Shown here one piece after another: positions 19,810 through 33,906 of a DNA stretch of 64,000 nucleotides; positions within the stretch are counted from its first letter, which is position 1, and the number at the start of each line of letters is the position of its first letter. Both the position numbers and the translations under genes were made by a program. Origin of the DNA: Micrococcaceae bacterium Sec5.1 (lineage in GTDB: Bacteria; Actinomycetota; Actinomycetes; Actinomycetales; Micrococcaceae); contig CP143430.1 of NCBI GenBank assembly GCA_039636795.1, positions 4,030,001 through 4,094,000 on the forward strand. Direction: 5' to 3'. Under the pieces are notes generated by a model, which had not been told where the DNA came from, ran no database searches, and was given only the letters and a program-made list of their open reading frames with translations.

Positions 19810-19849
19810 AAAGAAGAACCCCACCACATAAGCGATGGGGTTCTTCTTT
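19810..19849 (-). terminator. Terminator downstream of tuf
   Basis: Perfect 14-bp inverted repeat (19810-19823 with 19836-19849) ending in TTCTTCTTTGCTATT on the minus strand, 47 bp after the tuf stop. It ends the str operon. The giant membrane protein gene downstream must have its own promoter in the 110 bp before 19739. Confidence 0.88.
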
Positions 19850-19896
19850 AGCTTGCTACCGACAACGCCGGTAGTTTGCCGACCTACAAGTAGAAA

Positions 19897-21087
19897 CTAC
19901 TTGATGATCTTGGTAACACGTCCCGAACCAACGGTGCGGCCGCCTTCACGGATAGCGAAGCCGAGGCCCTCTTCCATAGCGATCGGCTGGATGAGCTCAA
20001 CGGTCATCTCAGTGTTGTCGCCAGGCATAACCATTTCCGTGCCTTCCGGCAGGGTGATAACGCCGGTTACGTCCGTGGTACGGAAGTAGAACTGCGGGCG
20101 GTAGTTCGAGTAGAACGGGTTGTGACGTCCGCCTTCGTCCTTGGAAAGGATGTAGACGTTGGCCTCGAAGTCGGTGTGCGGGGTGATGGAACCCGGCTTG
20201 ACGACAACCTGGCCACGCTCGACGTCGTCGCGCTTGAGACCGCGGAGCAGGAGGCCACAGTTCTCGCCGGCCCATGCTTCGTCGAGCTGCTTGTGGAACA
20301 TCTCGATACCGGTAACCGTGGTCTTCTGGATCGGGCGGATGCCAACGATCTCGACCTCGGAGTTGATGGCGAGGGTTCCACGCTCGGCGCGGCCCGTAAC
20401 AACGGTGCCACGGCCGGTGATGGTGAAGACGTCTTCGATCGGCATCAGGAACGGCTTGTCGCGGTCACGTACGGGGTCCGGAACGGACTCGTCGACAGCT
20501 GCCATCAGGTCCTGGACGGACTTGACCCAAACCGGGTCGCCTTCCAGAGCCTTCAGACCGGAAACGCGAACAACCGGAGCTTCATCGCCATCGAAGCCCT
20601 GCGAGCTCAGGAGCTCACGAACTTCCATTTCGACGAGGTCGAGGAGTTCTTCGTCATCAACCATGTCCGACTTGTTCAGTGCGACCAGCAGGTAGGGAAC
20701 ACCAACCTGGCGGGCGAGCAGAACGTGCTCACGAGTCTGGGCCATCGGACCATCGGTTGCGGCAACCACGAGGATTGCGCCGTCCATCTGGGCAGCACCG
20801 GTGATCATGTTCTTGATGTAGTCAGCGTGACCGGGGGCGTCAACGTGTGCGTAGTGACGCTTCTCGGTCTGGTACTCCACGTGGGAGATGTTGATGGTAA
20901 TACCGCGCTGGCGCTCTTCCGGAGCAGAGTCGATGGACGCGAAGTCGCGCTGCTCGTTGATGTCCGGGTACTGGTCGTACAGCACCTTGGAAATGGCGGC
21001 AGTCAGCGTCGTCTTACCGTGGTCAACGTGACCAATGGTGCCGATGTTGACGTGCGGCTTAGTCCGCTCGAACTTTGCCTTTGCCAC
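19897..21087 (-). CDS. tuf: Elongation factor Tu
   Basis: 396 residues, the GTPase that delivers aminoacyl-tRNA to the ribosome. GTPase motifs are G1 GHVDHGKT (19-26), [12 protein letters not shown] and NKSD, followed by two beta-barrel domains. The start is GTG with a very strong AGGAGGAACC site. The 232 bp between fusA and tuf holds a TAGACT -10-like hexamer on the minus strand (complement of 21157-21162), so tuf may have its own promoter besides readthrough from the str operon. Confidence 0.99.
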   Translation of the reverse strand: MAKAKFERTKPHVNIGTIGHVDHGKTTLTAAISKVLYDQYPDINEQRDFASIDSAPEERQRGITINISHVEYQTEKRHYAHVDAPGHADYIKNMITGAAQMDGAILVVAATDGPMAQTREHVLLARQVGVPYLLVALNKSDMVDDEELLDLVEMEVRELLSSQGFDGDEAPVVRVSGLKALEGDPVWVKSVQDLMAAVDESVPDPVRDRDKPFLMPIEDVFTITGRGTVVTGRAERGTLAINSEVEIVGIRPIQKTTVTGIEMFHKQLDEAWAGENCGLLLRGLKRDDVERGQVVVKPGSITPHTDFEANVYILSKDEGGRHNPFYSNYRPQFYFRTTDVTGVITLPEGTEMVMPGDNTEMTVELIQPIAMEEGLGFAIREGGRTVGSGRVTKIIK

Positions 21088-21319
21088 AGGTTCCTCCTAG
21101 AACGATTTCAAGTGAAGTGCTCCTCGGCCGCGCTTTTCGCGGCAGAAACTTTAGCAAGTCTACTTGGGGGCTTGGTTTTGGTGAAATTGCAGATTCAGGA
21201 ACCAATACTAGTTCCTAGAGCCTGTTCGCGCAGGGGGCCGGGCCGCGACTTTCGCCGCAGCCCCGCCACTCACGCTGAGATGCCTTCCCGGAACCGGAAT
21301 TGCATCCGTTACCGGGAGA

Positions 21320-23434
21320 TTACTCGCCGCGGGTTTTCTGGATGATCTCGTCGGCTACAGCCTTCGGGACCTCCGCGTAGCTGTTGAACGTCATGGAGTA
21401 CACGGCACGACCCTGCGTCTTGGAACGGAGGTCGCCAATGTAACCGAACATGCCGGACAGCGGAACGTGTGCACGGATAACCTTTACACCTGCTGCGTCC
21501 TCCATGGACTGCATCTGGCCACGGCGGGCGTTCAGGTCACCAATAACATCACCCATGTATTCCTCAGGTGTGCGGACCTCAACATCCATCAGCGGTTCGA
21601 GCAGAACAGGGTTCGCCTTGCGTGCAGCTTCCTTGAAAGCCATACGGCCGGCGATCTTGAACGCCATTTCCGAGGAGTCAACATCGTGGGACGCGCCATC
21701 GATCAGCGTGGCCTTGATGCCAACAACCGGGTAGCCGGCCAGGACGCCGTCGTTCAGTGCATCCTGGATACCAGCGTCAACGGACGGGATGTATTCGCGC
21801 GGAACGCGGCCACCGGTGACCTTGTTCTCGAACTCGTACAGCTCGCCGGAAGAGGTGTCCATCGGCTCGATCGCGATCTGGATCTTTGCGAACTGACCCG
21901 AACCACCGGTCTGCTTCTTGTGCGTGTAGTCGTGACGCTCTACAGCGCGCTTGATGGTTTCGCGGTAAGCAACCTGCGGCTTGCCAACGTTTGCCTCAAC
22001 CTTGAATTCGCGGCGCATGCGGTCCACCAGGATGTCCAGGTGGAGCTCGCCCATGCCGGCGATGATGGTCTGGCCCGTGTCTTCGTTGAGGGAGACCTGG
22101 AAGGTCGGGTCCTCAGCGGAGAGCTTCTGGATGGCCGTGGAGAGCTTCTCCTGGTCACCCTTGGTGTTCGGCTCGATGGCAACCGAGATCACGGGCTCCG
22201 GGAAGCTCATGGACTCGAGGACGATCTGGTTGTTGGAATCACACAGGGTGTCACCCGTGGTGGTGTCCTTCAGACCGATGGCTGCGTAGATGTGGCCGGC
22301 AGTAGCGCCCTCAACGGGCATTTCCTTGTTGGCGTGCATCTGGAACAGCTTGCCGATACGTTCCTTCTTGCCCTTGGTGGAGTTGACCACCTGGGCGCCG
22401 GCCTCAACGTGACCGGAGTACACGCGGATGAAGGTCAGCTGACCGAAGAACGGGTGCGCCGCAATCTTGAAGGCGAGGGCCGAGAACGGCTCGTCAGCAG
22501 AGGGCTTGCGGGTGAGTTCCTTCTCTTCGTCGCGAGGATCGTGACCGATCATCGGCGGGACGTCGAGCGGGTTCGGCAGGAAGTCAACAACAGCGTCAAG
22601 CATCGGCTGTACGCCACGGTTCTTGAAGGCAGAGCCACAGAACACCGGGTAGAGCTCGGAGTTGATGGTCATCTTGCGGATGCCGGCCTTCAGTTCCTCA
22701 AGGGTGAGTTCTTCACCTTCGAGGTACTTCTCCATGAGCTCTTCGGAGGCTTCGGCCACAGTCTCTACGAGCTGTGCACGGTACTCTTCAGCCTTGGCCT
22801 GGAGGTCCACCGGAATTGCCTGCACTTCGTAGGAAGCGCCCATCGTGACGTCACCCTTTGCGTCGCCAGGCCAAACCAGGGCACGCATTTCGAGGAGGTC
22901 AACAACACCGATGAAGTCGTTCTCAGCGCCGATGGGCAGCTGCATGACCAGCGGCTTGGCACCGAGGCGGGAAATGATGGTGTCTACGGTGAAGTAGAAG
23001 TCAGCGCCCAGCTTGTCCATCTTGTTGACGAAGCAGATACGCGGAACGTTGTACTTGTCAGCCTGGCGCCAAACAGTCTCGGACTGCGGCTCCACGCCTT
23101 CCTTGCCGTCAAACACTGCGACAGCACCGTCGAGGACGCGCAGGGAGCGCTCAACCTCAACCGTGAAGTCAACGTGGCCCGGGGTGTCGATGATGTTGAT
23201 CTGGTTCTTGTCCCAGAAGCAAGTCACGGCGGCAGACGTGATGGTGATGCCGCGTTCCTTTTCCTGTTCCATCCAGTCGGTCGTCGAGGCGCCGTCGTGC
23301 GTCTCGCCGATCTTGTGGTTCACACCCGTGTAGAACAGGATGCGCTCGGTAGTGGTGGTCTTGCCGGCATCGATGTGGGCCATGATGCCGATATTGCGGA
23401 CCTTGTTAAGGTCGGTAAGCACGTCCTGTGCCAC
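21320..23434 (-). CDS. fusA: Elongation factor G
   Basis: 704 residues, the translocation GTPase. G1 AHIDAGKT (19-26), DTPGHVDF and [10 protein letters not shown] are intact, followed by domains II-V with [12 protein letters not shown] and the C-terminal [19 protein letters not shown]. Length is normal. It is the third gene of the str operon, after rpsG. Confidence 0.99.
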   Translation of the reverse strand: MAQDVLTDLNKVRNIGIMAHIDAGKTTTTERILFYTGVNHKIGETHDGASTTDWMEQEKERGITITSAAVTCFWDKNQINIIDTPGHVDFTVEVERSLRVLDGAVAVFDGKEGVEPQSETVWRQADKYNVPRICFVNKMDKLGADFYFTVDTIISRLGAKPLVMQLPIGAENDFIGVVDLLEMRALVWPGDAKGDVTMGASYEVQAIPVDLQAKAEEYRAQLVETVAEASEELMEKYLEGEELTLEELKAGIRKMTINSELYPVFCGSAFKNRGVQPMLDAVVDFLPNPLDVPPMIGHDPRDEEKELTRKPSADEPFSALAFKIAAHPFFGQLTFIRVYSGHVEAGAQVVNSTKGKKERIGKLFQMHANKEMPVEGATAGHIYAAIGLKDTTTGDTLCDSNNQIVLESMSFPEPVISVAIEPNTKGDQEKLSTAIQKLSAEDPTFQVSLNEDTGQTIIAGMGELHLDILVDRMRREFKVEANVGKPQVAYRETIKRAVERHDYTHKKQTGGSGQFAKIQIAIEPMDTSSGELYEFENKVTGGRVPREYIPSVDAGIQDALNDGVLAGYPVVGIKATLIDGASHDVDSSEMAFKIAGRMAFKEAARKANPVLLEPLMDVEVRTPEEYMGDVIGDLNARRGQMQSMEDAAGVKVIRAHVPLSGMFGYIGDLRSKTQGRAVYSMTFNSYAEVPKAVADEIIQKTRGE

Positions 23435-23503
23435 GGGGTCTCCCTTTCGGATGGACTACACGTTCGCCGCCGGCTCGGTTGAGCCGACGGCGCCCGGGAG
23501 GAT

Positions 23504-23974
23504 TTACCAGCGGTAGTGTGCGAAGGCCTTGTTGGACTCGGCCATCTTGTGGGTGTCTTCGCGACGCTTGACAGCGGCACCGAGACCGTTCGAGGCATCC
23601 AGGATTTCGTTCTGGAGGCGCTCGGTCATGGTCTTCTCGCGGCGGGCCTTGGAGTAGCCCACGAGCCAACGCAGGGCGAGGGCGGTGGAGCGACCCGGCT
23701 TGACCTCAACCGGAACCTGGTAGGTGGCGCCACCAACACGGCGTGAACGCACCTCGAGGGAAGGCTTGACGTTGTCCATGGCCTTCTTGAGGGCAGCAAC
23801 GGGGTCGCCGCCGGACTTGGCACGTGCACCTTCGAGGGCACCGTAAACGATGCGCTCTGCGGTGGACTTCTTGCCGTCAACCAGAACCTTGTTGATCAGC
23901 TGAGTGACCAACGGGGAGCCGTAAACGGGATCGGAAACTAGCGGCCGCTTCGGGGCCGGACCCTTGCGAGGCAT
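23504..23974 (-). CDS. rpsG: 30S ribosomal protein S7
   Basis: 156 residues, initiates assembly of the 16S 3' domain. It starts [18 protein letters not shown] and has the family block [14 protein letters not shown]. The frame is open 34 codons further upstream but that part lies within rpsL, so the ATG at 23974, one base after the rpsL stop region, is chosen. Confidence 0.98.
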   Translation of the reverse strand: MPRKGPAPKRPLVSDPVYGSPLVTQLINKVLVDGKKSTAERIVYGALEGARAKSGGDPVAALKKAMDNVKPSLEVRSRRVGGATYQVPVEVKPGRSTALALRWLVGYSKARREKTMTERLQNEILDASNGLGAAVKRREDTHKMAESNKAFAHYRW

Positions 23975-23975
23975 A

Positions 23976-24350
23976 TTACTTCTTCTCCATCTTTGCGCCG
24001 TAACGGCTGCGGGCCTGCTTGCGGTTCTTGACACCCTGGGTGTCGAGTGCGCCGCGGACGATCTTGTAGCGGACACCCGGAAGGTCCTTCACACGACCAC
24101 CACGGACGAGCACGATGGAGTGCTCCTGGAGGTTGTGGCCAACGCCGGGGATGTAAGCGGTAACTTCAACGCCACCGTTGAGGCGCACACGTGCCACCTT
24201 ACGAAGAGCCGAGTTCGGCTTCTTGGGGGTGGTGGTGTAAACGCGGGTGCAAACACCGCGGCGCATCGGGCTGCCCTTCAGCGCGGGAGCCTTGGTCTTG
24301 GAGACCTTAGGCGTGCGGCCCTTGCGGACCAGCTGGTTAATCGTAGGCAC
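23976..24350 (-). CDS. rpsL: 30S ribosomal protein S12
   Basis: 124 residues, in the decoding centre. The start is GTG (24350) with GGAGAA upstream; a longer frame to 24389 has no family support. Lys43 (in [12 protein letters not shown]) and Lys88 (in [10 protein letters not shown]), the positions whose substitution gives streptomycin resistance, are both the wild-type lysine. It is the first gene of the str operon. Confidence 0.98.
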   Translation of the reverse strand: MPTINQLVRKGRTPKVSKTKAPALKGSPMRRGVCTRVYTTTPKKPNSALRKVARVRLNGGVEVTAYIPGVGHNLQEHSIVLVRGGRVKDLPGVRYKIVRGALDTQGVKNRKQARSRYGAKMEKK

Positions 24351-24704
24351 TTTCGTGTTCTCCGTTGTTTGATCTCTGCCCCCACACACAGGCGCCAGCC
24401 AGTGTAAACGTGGGAACTTTGGCGTTGCTCATGCGGCCGGCCGAAACATCCGGTAGGCGTGCAAAAGTGCGGCATTCGTTGCGCATGTTGCCCGCAACCC
24501 GGAAACAGGCTCCACCCAGCACCATGAGAACAAAACCAAAATGATGCTGCGGCGGCCTTCATCCACTGCCACACAGAACAATTACCAAAATTCTAGCACG
24601 GCTTGATCTGAGGCCTTAATCGGGTGTATGGCGTTCCGTTAACGGGACAGGCCCCGCACTCTTGAGTGCGGGGCCTGTCCTTCAGCCATTAACTACTGCT
24701 GGTT
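24351..24704 (-). promoter_or_regulatory. str operon upstream region with candidate -10 box
   Basis: 354 bp between rpoC and rpsL, holding the rpoC terminator at its rpoC end and presumably the str promoter. On the minus strand a TACACT hexamer (complement of 24401-24406) matches TAnnnT and would give a ~45-nt leader. No good -35 stands 16-18 bp upstream. No gene was seen here. Confidence 0.35.
24645..24680 (-). terminator. Terminator downstream of rpoC
   Basis: Perfect 17-bp G/C-rich inverted repeat (24645-24661 with 24664-24680), 24 bp after the rpoC stop. The centre must open to form the loop. No long U-tract follows, as with many actinobacterial terminators. Confidence 0.85.
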
Positions 24705-27700
24705 TCAGCGGAAGTCGTTGCCGAGATCGTAGTCATCCAGCGGGATGGCGTGGAACTCGGGAGCACCGTCGCCGCCCAGGGCGTCATACGAGAAATCGGT
24801 GAAAGCGCTGGGGCCCGTGAACAGGCTTGCCTTTGCTTCCTCGGTCGGCTCAACCGTGACCTCTGTGTAACGGGGCAGGCCCGTTCCGGCCGGGATGAGC
24901 TTACCGATGATGACGTTCTCCTTGAGGCCGAGCAGAGGATCGCTCTTGCCTTCCATGGCCGCCTGCGTCAGGACGCGGGTGGTCTCCTGGAAGGAAGCGG
25001 CCGACAGCCAGGACTCGGTTGCCAGGGACGCCTTGGTGATACCCATGAGTTCCGGACGACCTGAAGCCGGGGACTTGCCCTCGGACACGACGCGGCGGTT
25101 CTCGTCTTCGAAGCGGGAGCGCTCTGCAAGCTCACCAGGGAGCAGGTCGGAGTCGCCGGATTCGATGACGGTCACGCGGCGCAGCATCTGGCGGACGATA
25201 ACCTCGACGTGCTTGTCGTGGATACCAATACCCTGGCTGCGGTAAACGCCCTGGACCTCGTCCACAAGGAACTTCTGTGCGGCACGGGGACCCATGATGC
25301 GCAGAACCTGCTTCGGGTCCACCGGACCGTTGATCAGCTTCTGGCCGACGCTGACGTGCTCGCCATCCTCGATGAGGAGACGGGAACGGCGCAGCACCGG
25401 GTAGGCAATCTCTTCGGAACCATCGTCCGGAGTGATGACCAGGCGCATCTGGCGCTCGGACTCTTCGATGGTGATGCGGCCGGCTGCTTCAGCAATCGGT
25501 GCGACACCCTTCGGAGTACGGGCTTCGAAGAGCTCCTGGATACGGGGCAGACCCTGGGTGATGTCGTCGCCACCACCAGCAGAAACAGCGCCACCGGTGT
25601 GGAACGTACGCATGGTCAGCTGGGTACCGGGCTCACCGATGGACTGTGCGGCGATGATGCCCACGGCCTCGCCGATGTCCACGGTCTTGCCCGTTGCCAG
25701 CGAACGGCCGTAGCAGAGTGCACAGGTGCCGACCTTGGACTCACAGGTGAGTACGGAGCGGACCTTGACTTCGGTGATACCTGCAGCCAGCAACTGGTCG
25801 ATAACGACGTCGCCGCAGTCGGTTCCGCCGGCAGCCAGGACGTTGCCCTGGGCATCGACGACGTCGACAGCCAGCGTACGTGCGTAGGCGCTGTTCTCGA
25901 CGTTCTCGTCCAGGACGAGCTCACCGTTGGAATCCGGCACGGCGATCGGCGTGAGCAGACCGCGCTCGGTACCGCAGTCCTCTTCGCGGACGATGACGTC
26001 CTGCGAAACGTCCACCAGACGACGGGTCAGGTAACCCGAGTTGGCGGTACGGAGAGCGGTATCGGCCAGACCCTTACGGGCACCGTGCGTGGCAATGAAG
26101 TATTCCAAGACCGACAGGCCCTCGCGGTAGGAGGACTTGATCGGGCGAGGGATGATCTCACCCTTCGGGTTGGCCACAAGACCACGGATACCCGCGATCT
26201 GGCGAACCTGCATCCAGTTACCACGTGCACCGGAGGACACCATGCGGTTGATGGTGTTCATCGGGGACAGGCTGTCACGCATCGCCTGGGCGATCTCGTT
26301 GGTGGCCTTGTTCCAGATCTCGATCAGTTCCTGGCGACGCTCGTCGTCGTCGATCAGGCCCTTGTCGTACTGACCCTGGATCTTGGCAGCCATGTTCTCG
26401 TAACCAGCCAGGATGGCGGGCTTGGAGGTAGGCACCTCGATGTCGGAGATAGCCACGGTGACGCCCGAGCGGGTTGCCCAGTAGAAACCGGCATCCTTCA
26501 GGTTGTCCAGCGTGGCAGCCGTGACAACCTTCGGGTAACGCTCGGCGAGGTCGTTGACGATCCGGGACAGTTCGCCCTTGTCGGCAACAGCCTCAACCCA
26601 GGGGTAATCCTCGGGCAGCGTCTGGTTGAAGATGACCTGGCCCAGGGAGGTCTGGACGAGGGCCGTCTGACCCGGCTCCCAACCTTCCGGAGCTTCCCAA
26701 CCGGCATAAGGCACGAAGTTGTCCAGACGGATCTTGACCTGGGAGTTCAGGTGCAGATCGCGGGCGTCGTACGCCATGATGGCTTCCGAAACCGAGGAGA
26801 AGATGCGGCCTTCGCCGGCGGAGCCGACGCGCTTGGTGGTCAGGTGGTACAGGCCGATGATCATATCCTGCGAAGGCAGGGTAACCGGACGGCCATCGGA
26901 CGGCTTCAGGATGTTGTTCGAGGACAGCATCAGGATGCGGGCTTCAGCCTGGGCTTCCGGGCTCAGCGGCAGGTGCACTGCCATCTGGTCGCCGTCGAAG
27001 TCAGCGTTGAAGGCGCCACAAACCAGCGGGTGAAGCTGGATTGCCTTGCCTTCCACAAGCTGCGGTTCGAAGGCCTGGATGCCGAGGCGGTGAAGGGTAG
27101 GTGCACGGTTGAGCAGCACCGGGTGTTCGGTGATGATCTCTTCCAGCACGTCCCAAACCTGCGGACGGTAACGCTCGACCATGCGCTTTGCCGACTTGAT
27201 GTTCTGTGCGTGGTTGAGGTCAACCAGGCGCTTCATCACGAACGGCTTGAAGAGCTCCAAGGCCATCTGCTTGGGCAGACCACACTGGTGCAGCTTCAGC
27301 TGCGGGCCAACGACGATGACCGAACGGCCGGAGTAGTCAACGCGCTTGCCGAGGAGGTTCTGGCGGAAACGACCCTGCTTGCCCTTGAGCATGTCGCTCA
27401 GGGACTTCAGGGGACGGTTGCCCGGACCCGTAACGGGGCGGCCACGACGACCGTTGTCGAAGAGGCTGTCAACAGCTTCCTGAAGCATGCGCTTCTCGTT
27501 GTTGACGATGATCTCCGGAGCACCGAGGTCAAGCAGTCGCTTGAGTCGGTTGTTGCGGTTGATCACACGGCGGTAGAGGTCGTTGAGGTCAGAGGTCGCG
27601 AAGCGGCCACCGTCCAACTGAACCATCGGGCGCAGTTCCGGCGGGATCACCGGGACAGCGTCCAGAACCATGCCGAGCGGGCTGTTGTTGGTGGTCAGGA

Positions 27701-28604
27701 ATGCGTTGACAACCTTCAGGCGCTTCAGGGCACGCGTCTTGCGCTGGCCCTTGCCGTTCTGGATGGTGTCGCGCAGGGACTCAGCCTCAGCCTGCATGTC
27801 AAAGGTCTCAAGACGCTTCTTGATCGCCTCGGCACCCATGGAGCCTTCGAAGTACATGCCGTAGCGGTCACGCAGTTCGCGGTACAGGCCCTCGTCGCCC
27901 TCAAGGTCAGCGACCTTGAGGTTCTTGAAGCGGTCCCAGACCTGCTCAAGGCGCTCGATATCGGCGTCGGCACGCTTGCGGACGTTCGCCATCTGGCGGT
28001 CTGCGGAGTCGCGGGCCTTCTTCTTGTCGGCAGCCTTGGCGCCTTCACCTTCAAGACGGGCAAGCTCGTCTTCAAGGTCGCGGGCGATCGTGGCGATGTC
28101 GCTGTCGCGGTTGTCCACCAGCTGCTTCTTCTCGAGGTCGTGCTCGACCTGGAGGTTGGGCAGTTCAGCGTGGCGGTTTTCCGTGTCAACGCTGGTGATC
28201 ATGTAGGCAGCGAAGTAGATGACCTTCTCAAGGTCCTTCGGAGCCAGGTCCAAGAGGTAGCCCAAGCGCGAGGGAACGCCCTTGAAGTACCAGATGTGGG
28301 TTACAGGCGCAGCCAGTTCGATGTGGCCCATGCGCTCACGACGCACCTTGGCGCGGGTGACTTCAACGCCACAACGCTCACAGATGATGCCCTTGAAGCG
28401 GACGCGCTTGTACTTGCCGCAGTAGCATTCCCAGTCGCGGGAAGGACCGAAGATCTTCTCGCAGAAAAGACCGTCCTTCTCAGGCTTGAGGGTGCGGTAG
28501 TTGATGGTTTCCGGCTTCTTGACCTCACCGTAAGACCAGCCACGGATGTCTTCCGCGGTGGCGAGGCCGATCTGCATGAGGCCGAAGGAGGATTCGCTGG
28601 ACAT
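24705..28604 (-). CDS. rpoC: DNA-directed RNA polymerase subunit beta'
   Basis: 1299 residues, the clamp and catalytic subunit. It shows the N-terminal zinc ribbon (CYCGKYKR ... CERCGVEV), the catalytic Mg-binding [12 protein letters not shown] and the second zinc site ([15 protein letters not shown]). It is full length for the actinobacterial lineage. It starts 104 bp after rpoB, behind an intercistronic hairpin, with a GGGACC-type ribosome-binding site. Confidence 0.99.
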   Translation of the reverse strand: MSSESSFGLMQIGLATAEDIRGWSYGEVKKPETINYRTLKPEKDGLFCEKIFGPSRDWECYCGKYKRVRFKGIICERCGVEVTRAKVRRERMGHIELAAPVTHIWYFKGVPSRLGYLLDLAPKDLEKVIYFAAYMITSVDTENRHAELPNLQVEHDLEKKQLVDNRDSDIATIARDLEDELARLEGEGAKAADKKKARDSADRQMANVRKRADADIERLEQVWDRFKNLKVADLEGDEGLYRELRDRYGMYFEGSMGAEAIKKRLETFDMQAEAESLRDTIQNGKGQRKTRALKRLKVVNAFLTTNNSPLGMVLDAVPVIPPELRPMVQLDGGRFATSDLNDLYRRVINRNNRLKRLLDLGAPEIIVNNEKRMLQEAVDSLFDNGRRGRPVTGPGNRPLKSLSDMLKGKQGRFRQNLLGKRVDYSGRSVIVVGPQLKLHQCGLPKQMALELFKPFVMKRLVDLNHAQNIKSAKRMVERYRPQVWDVLEEIITEHPVLLNRAPTLHRLGIQAFEPQLVEGKAIQLHPLVCGAFNADFDGDQMAVHLPLSPEAQAEARILMLSSNNILKPSDGRPVTLPSQDMIIGLYHLTTKRVGSAGEGRIFSSVSEAIMAYDARDLHLNSQVKIRLDNFVPYAGWEAPEGWEPGQTALVQTSLGQVIFNQTLPEDYPWVEAVADKGELSRIVNDLAERYPKVVTAATLDNLKDAGFYWATRSGVTVAISDIEVPTSKPAILAGYENMAAKIQGQYDKGLIDDDERRQELIEIWNKATNEIAQAMRDSLSPMNTINRMVSSGARGNWMQVRQIAGIRGLVANPKGEIIPRPIKSSYREGLSVLEYFIATHGARKGLADTALRTANSGYLTRRLVDVSQDVIVREEDCGTERGLLTPIAVPDSNGELVLDENVENSAYARTLAVDVVDAQGNVLAAGGTDCGDVVIDQLLAAGITEVKVRSVLTCESKVGTCALCYGRSLATGKTVDIGEAVGIIAAQSIGEPGTQLTMRTFHTGGAVSAGGGDDITQGLPRIQELFEARTPKGVAPIAEAAGRITIEESERQMRLVITPDDGSEEIAYPVLRRSRLLIEDGEHVSVGQKLINGPVDPKQVLRIMGPRAAQKFLVDEVQGVYRSQGIGIHDKHVEVIVRQMLRRVTVIESGDSDLLPGELAERSRFEDENRRVVSEGKSPASGRPELMGITKASLATESWLSAASFQETTRVLTQAAMEGKSDPLLGLKENVIIGKLIPAGTGLPRYTEVTVEPTEEAKASLFTGPSAFTDFSYDALGGDGAPEFHAIPLDDYDLGNDFR

Positions 28605-28665
28605 ATGGTCCCTGTTCTCTCTTGTTCTCTAAATTCTGAAGTCTTGGTTACGGGAAGAGGGAGCT

Positions 28666-28703
28666 GTTCCGGTGGACAGTGACGTACTGCTGCCCACCGG
28701 AAC
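28666..28703 (-). other. Intercistronic hairpin between rpoB and rpoC
   Basis: Perfect 10-bp stem GTTCCGGTGG/CCACCGGAAC (28666-28675 with 28694-28703), extendable by GC pairs, with an 18-nt loop. It starts 6 bp after the rpoB stop. No U-tract follows, so RNA processing or modulation of the rpoB/rpoC ratio is more likely than full termination. Confidence 0.6.
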
Positions 28704-28708
28704 GGCTG

Positions 28709-32215
<3,507 letters not shown>

Positions 32216-32689
32216 GAGGGATCCTTCCACAGACCTTCAGGCGTTTTCAGATCTCCCCCGTTTGCATGATGCAGAGTGCTCCGCAGCATACTTATTCCGG
32301 TTCCGCTATATGACCCGGACCCAGCTTGCGCATGCCAGTGCACGTTGTGAACGGCACGTCAATGTCGCAGCTGAGAGGTAAAGCCCACCGCTATATGAAG
32401 GCTGAAGGTTAACAGGGAAGACGCAAATATCTACGATACGGCAAAGTAGCCTTCCTGTCTACCCCAGATCGTCCGTGAATGCAAGCACTGTTGCTGCAGG
32501 CACCTATGCGGAGTCCACGGACGTTGTCCGGAGCATCTGCCGGACGGAGGCACCAAGCCCGTCGTGAAATCTACTGCCGTGGAAACTCCTGCTGTGGAAT
32601 CTACCGACGGATACAAACGTTGGAAAGGATAGGCTGGCGCACGCCGCACGATAGCCTTGGCTACACCACCACGGATCGGAAGAGAGACC
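32216..32689. promoter_or_regulatory. Divergent rpoB/thiolase upstream region
   Basis: About 470 bp with no convincing gene, carrying promoters for rpoB (minus) and the thiolase (plus). An 11-bp direct repeat CCGCTATATGA lies at 32303-32313 and 32388-32398; read on the minus strand each holds CATATAGCGG and could be a -10 region or protein site. A TTGACG hexamer is present on the minus strand (complement of 32367-32372) without a good -10 at standard spacing. Close to the thiolase lies the 15-bp tandem repeat listed separately. Confidence 0.4.
32564..32608. repeat. Three tandem 15-bp units upstream of the thiolase gene
   Basis: Units at 32564-32578, 32579-32593 and 32594-32608, each GTGrAA(a/t)CT followed by a variable half. 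In one plus-strand frame they read VKSTA-VETPA-VESTD, followed by GYKRWKG and a stop, but no start codon with a ribosome-binding site precedes it. It is either a decayed coding end or a protein-binding array. Confidence 0.55.
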
Positions 32690-33889
32690 ATGAACAACTC
32701 CGCTGACGACAATGACGTTGTCATCCTTGCTGCTTCCCGTACCCCACAGGGTCGGCTGAATGGGCAGCTTGCCGGATTCACCGCCGTCGACCTCGGCGCG
32801 CACGCCATCAGCGCTGCACTGGCGGCCAGCGGCGTGAAAGCCGAACAAGTGGACGCCGTCATCATGGGACAGGTCCTGCAGGCAGGCGCTGGCCAGAACC
32901 CTGCCCGGCAGAGCGCCATCGCGGCAGGCGTTGGCTGGAACATCCCTGCCGTCACCATCAACAAGGTTTGCCTCTCCGGCCTCACGGCTGTCATTGATGC
33001 CGCCCGGATGATCCGCAGCGGCGACGCCACAGTAGTTGTTGCCGGTGGCCAGGAATCCATGACCCGCGCCCCACACCTGCTCCCCGGCTCGCGGCAGGGA
33101 TGGACCTACGGCGCAATCCAAGCGTTGGACGTTGCCGCACATGACGGACTCACCGATGCCTTCGATGGCCAATCAATGGGCTTGTCCACCGAGACCAAGA
33201 ACGTGACGCTCGGCATTGACCGCCGTGCGCAGGACGAGGTTGCTGCTGCTTCCCACCAGCGCGCGGCTGCCGCGATCGCTGACGGAATTTTCGACGTCGA
33301 AATCGCTCCCGTGAGCGTGAAGCAGCGAAAGGGGGATCCGGTGGTCCTCACCTCGGACGAGGGCGTTCGTCCGAACACGACTTTGGAAAGCCTTGCCCCC
33401 TTGAAGGCCGCCTTCGCCACGGACGGCACCATTACCGCCGGCAACTCCTCTCCCCTGTCCGACGGCGCCTCCGCACTCGTGCTGACAAGTCGCCGCTTTG
33501 CCCAGGACAACGGGCTGGAATACCTTGCAGTCGTGGGCAAGCCCGGCCAGGTGGCCGGCCCGGACAACTCGCTGCACTCCCAGCCGTCAAACGCCATTTC
33601 GCAAGCATTGAAGCGGGCTGGATGGACTGCCGAGGACCTGGACTTCATAGAGATCAACGAGGCCTTTGGCTCAGTGGCCGTCCAATCACTGAAGGACCTG
33701 AGCTACCCGCTGGAGAAGTGCAACATCCATGGCGGCGCAATCGCCCTCGGCCACCCGATCGGTGCATCCGGCGCCCGGCTGGCCCTGCACGCGGCCCACG
33801 AACTCAAGCGAAGGGGAACCGGCAAAGCTGCCGTGTCCCTCTGTGGCGGCGGCGGCCAGGGCGAAGCTCTCCTGCTGTATCGCGACTAA
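32690..33889 (+). CDS. Acetyl-CoA C-acetyltransferase (thiolase)
   Basis: 399 residues. It condenses or cleaves acyl-CoA (acetoacetyl-CoA = 2 acetyl-CoA), cytosolic. The nucleophilic Cys94 (NKVCLSG), the C-terminal His355 (GHPIGASGAR) and Cys385 (CGGGGQGE) are all present, so it should be active. The ATG at 32690 follows AGAGAGA; an upstream ATG at 32657 has no family support. The stop overlaps the start of a 5-codon minicistron leading into the deacylase gene, so the two genes are coupled. Biosynthetic versus degradative role cannot be told. Confidence 0.95.
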   Translation: MNNSADDNDVVILAASRTPQGRLNGQLAGFTAVDLGAHAISAALAASGVKAEQVDAVIMGQVLQAGAGQNPARQSAIAAGVGWNIPAVTINKVCLSGLTAVIDAARMIRSGDATVVVAGGQESMTRAPHLLPGSRQGWTYGAIQALDVAAHDGLTDAFDGQSMGLSTETKNVTLGIDRRAQDEVAAASHQRAAAAIADGIFDVEIAPVSVKQRKGDPVVLTSDEGVRPNTTLESLAPLKAAFATDGTITAGNSSPLSDGASALVLTSRRFAQDNGLEYLAVVGKPGQVAGPDNSLHSQPSNAISQALKRAGWTAEDLDFIEINEAFGSVAVQSLKDLSYPLEKCNIHGGAIALGHPIGASGARLALHAAHELKRRGTGKAAVSLCGGGGQGEALLLYRD

Positions 33890-33906
33890 TGGCGCAGGAC
33901 AACTGA
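33889..33906 (+). other. Five-codon minicistron (MAQDN) linking two genes
   Basis: The thiolase stop overlaps an ATG (TAATG), a five-codon frame MAQDN follows, and its TGA overlaps the ATG of the next gene (TGATG). The first 12 bases of the minicistron are identical to the first 12 bases of the downstream gene, so it looks like a 17-bp tandem duplication of that gene's start. It may serve as a reinitiation bridge or be an accident. Confidence 0.5.

Noticed and set aside
21467..23482. 671-codon open frame opposite fusA
   Set aside because: Antisense shadow of fusA; composition (Val/Leu/Asp/His) is that of reversed coding sequence and no family motif is present.
25209..28682. 1157-codon open frame on the plus strand opposite rpoC
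   Set aside because: It mirrors the codon bias of rpoC in a high-GC genome, has no ribosome-binding site and no recognisable domain. rpoC is certain.
32479..32706. 75-codon plus-strand frame before the thiolase
   Set aside because: Overlaps the thiolase start out of frame, is Arg/Cys-rich and has no ribosome-binding site; likely random.
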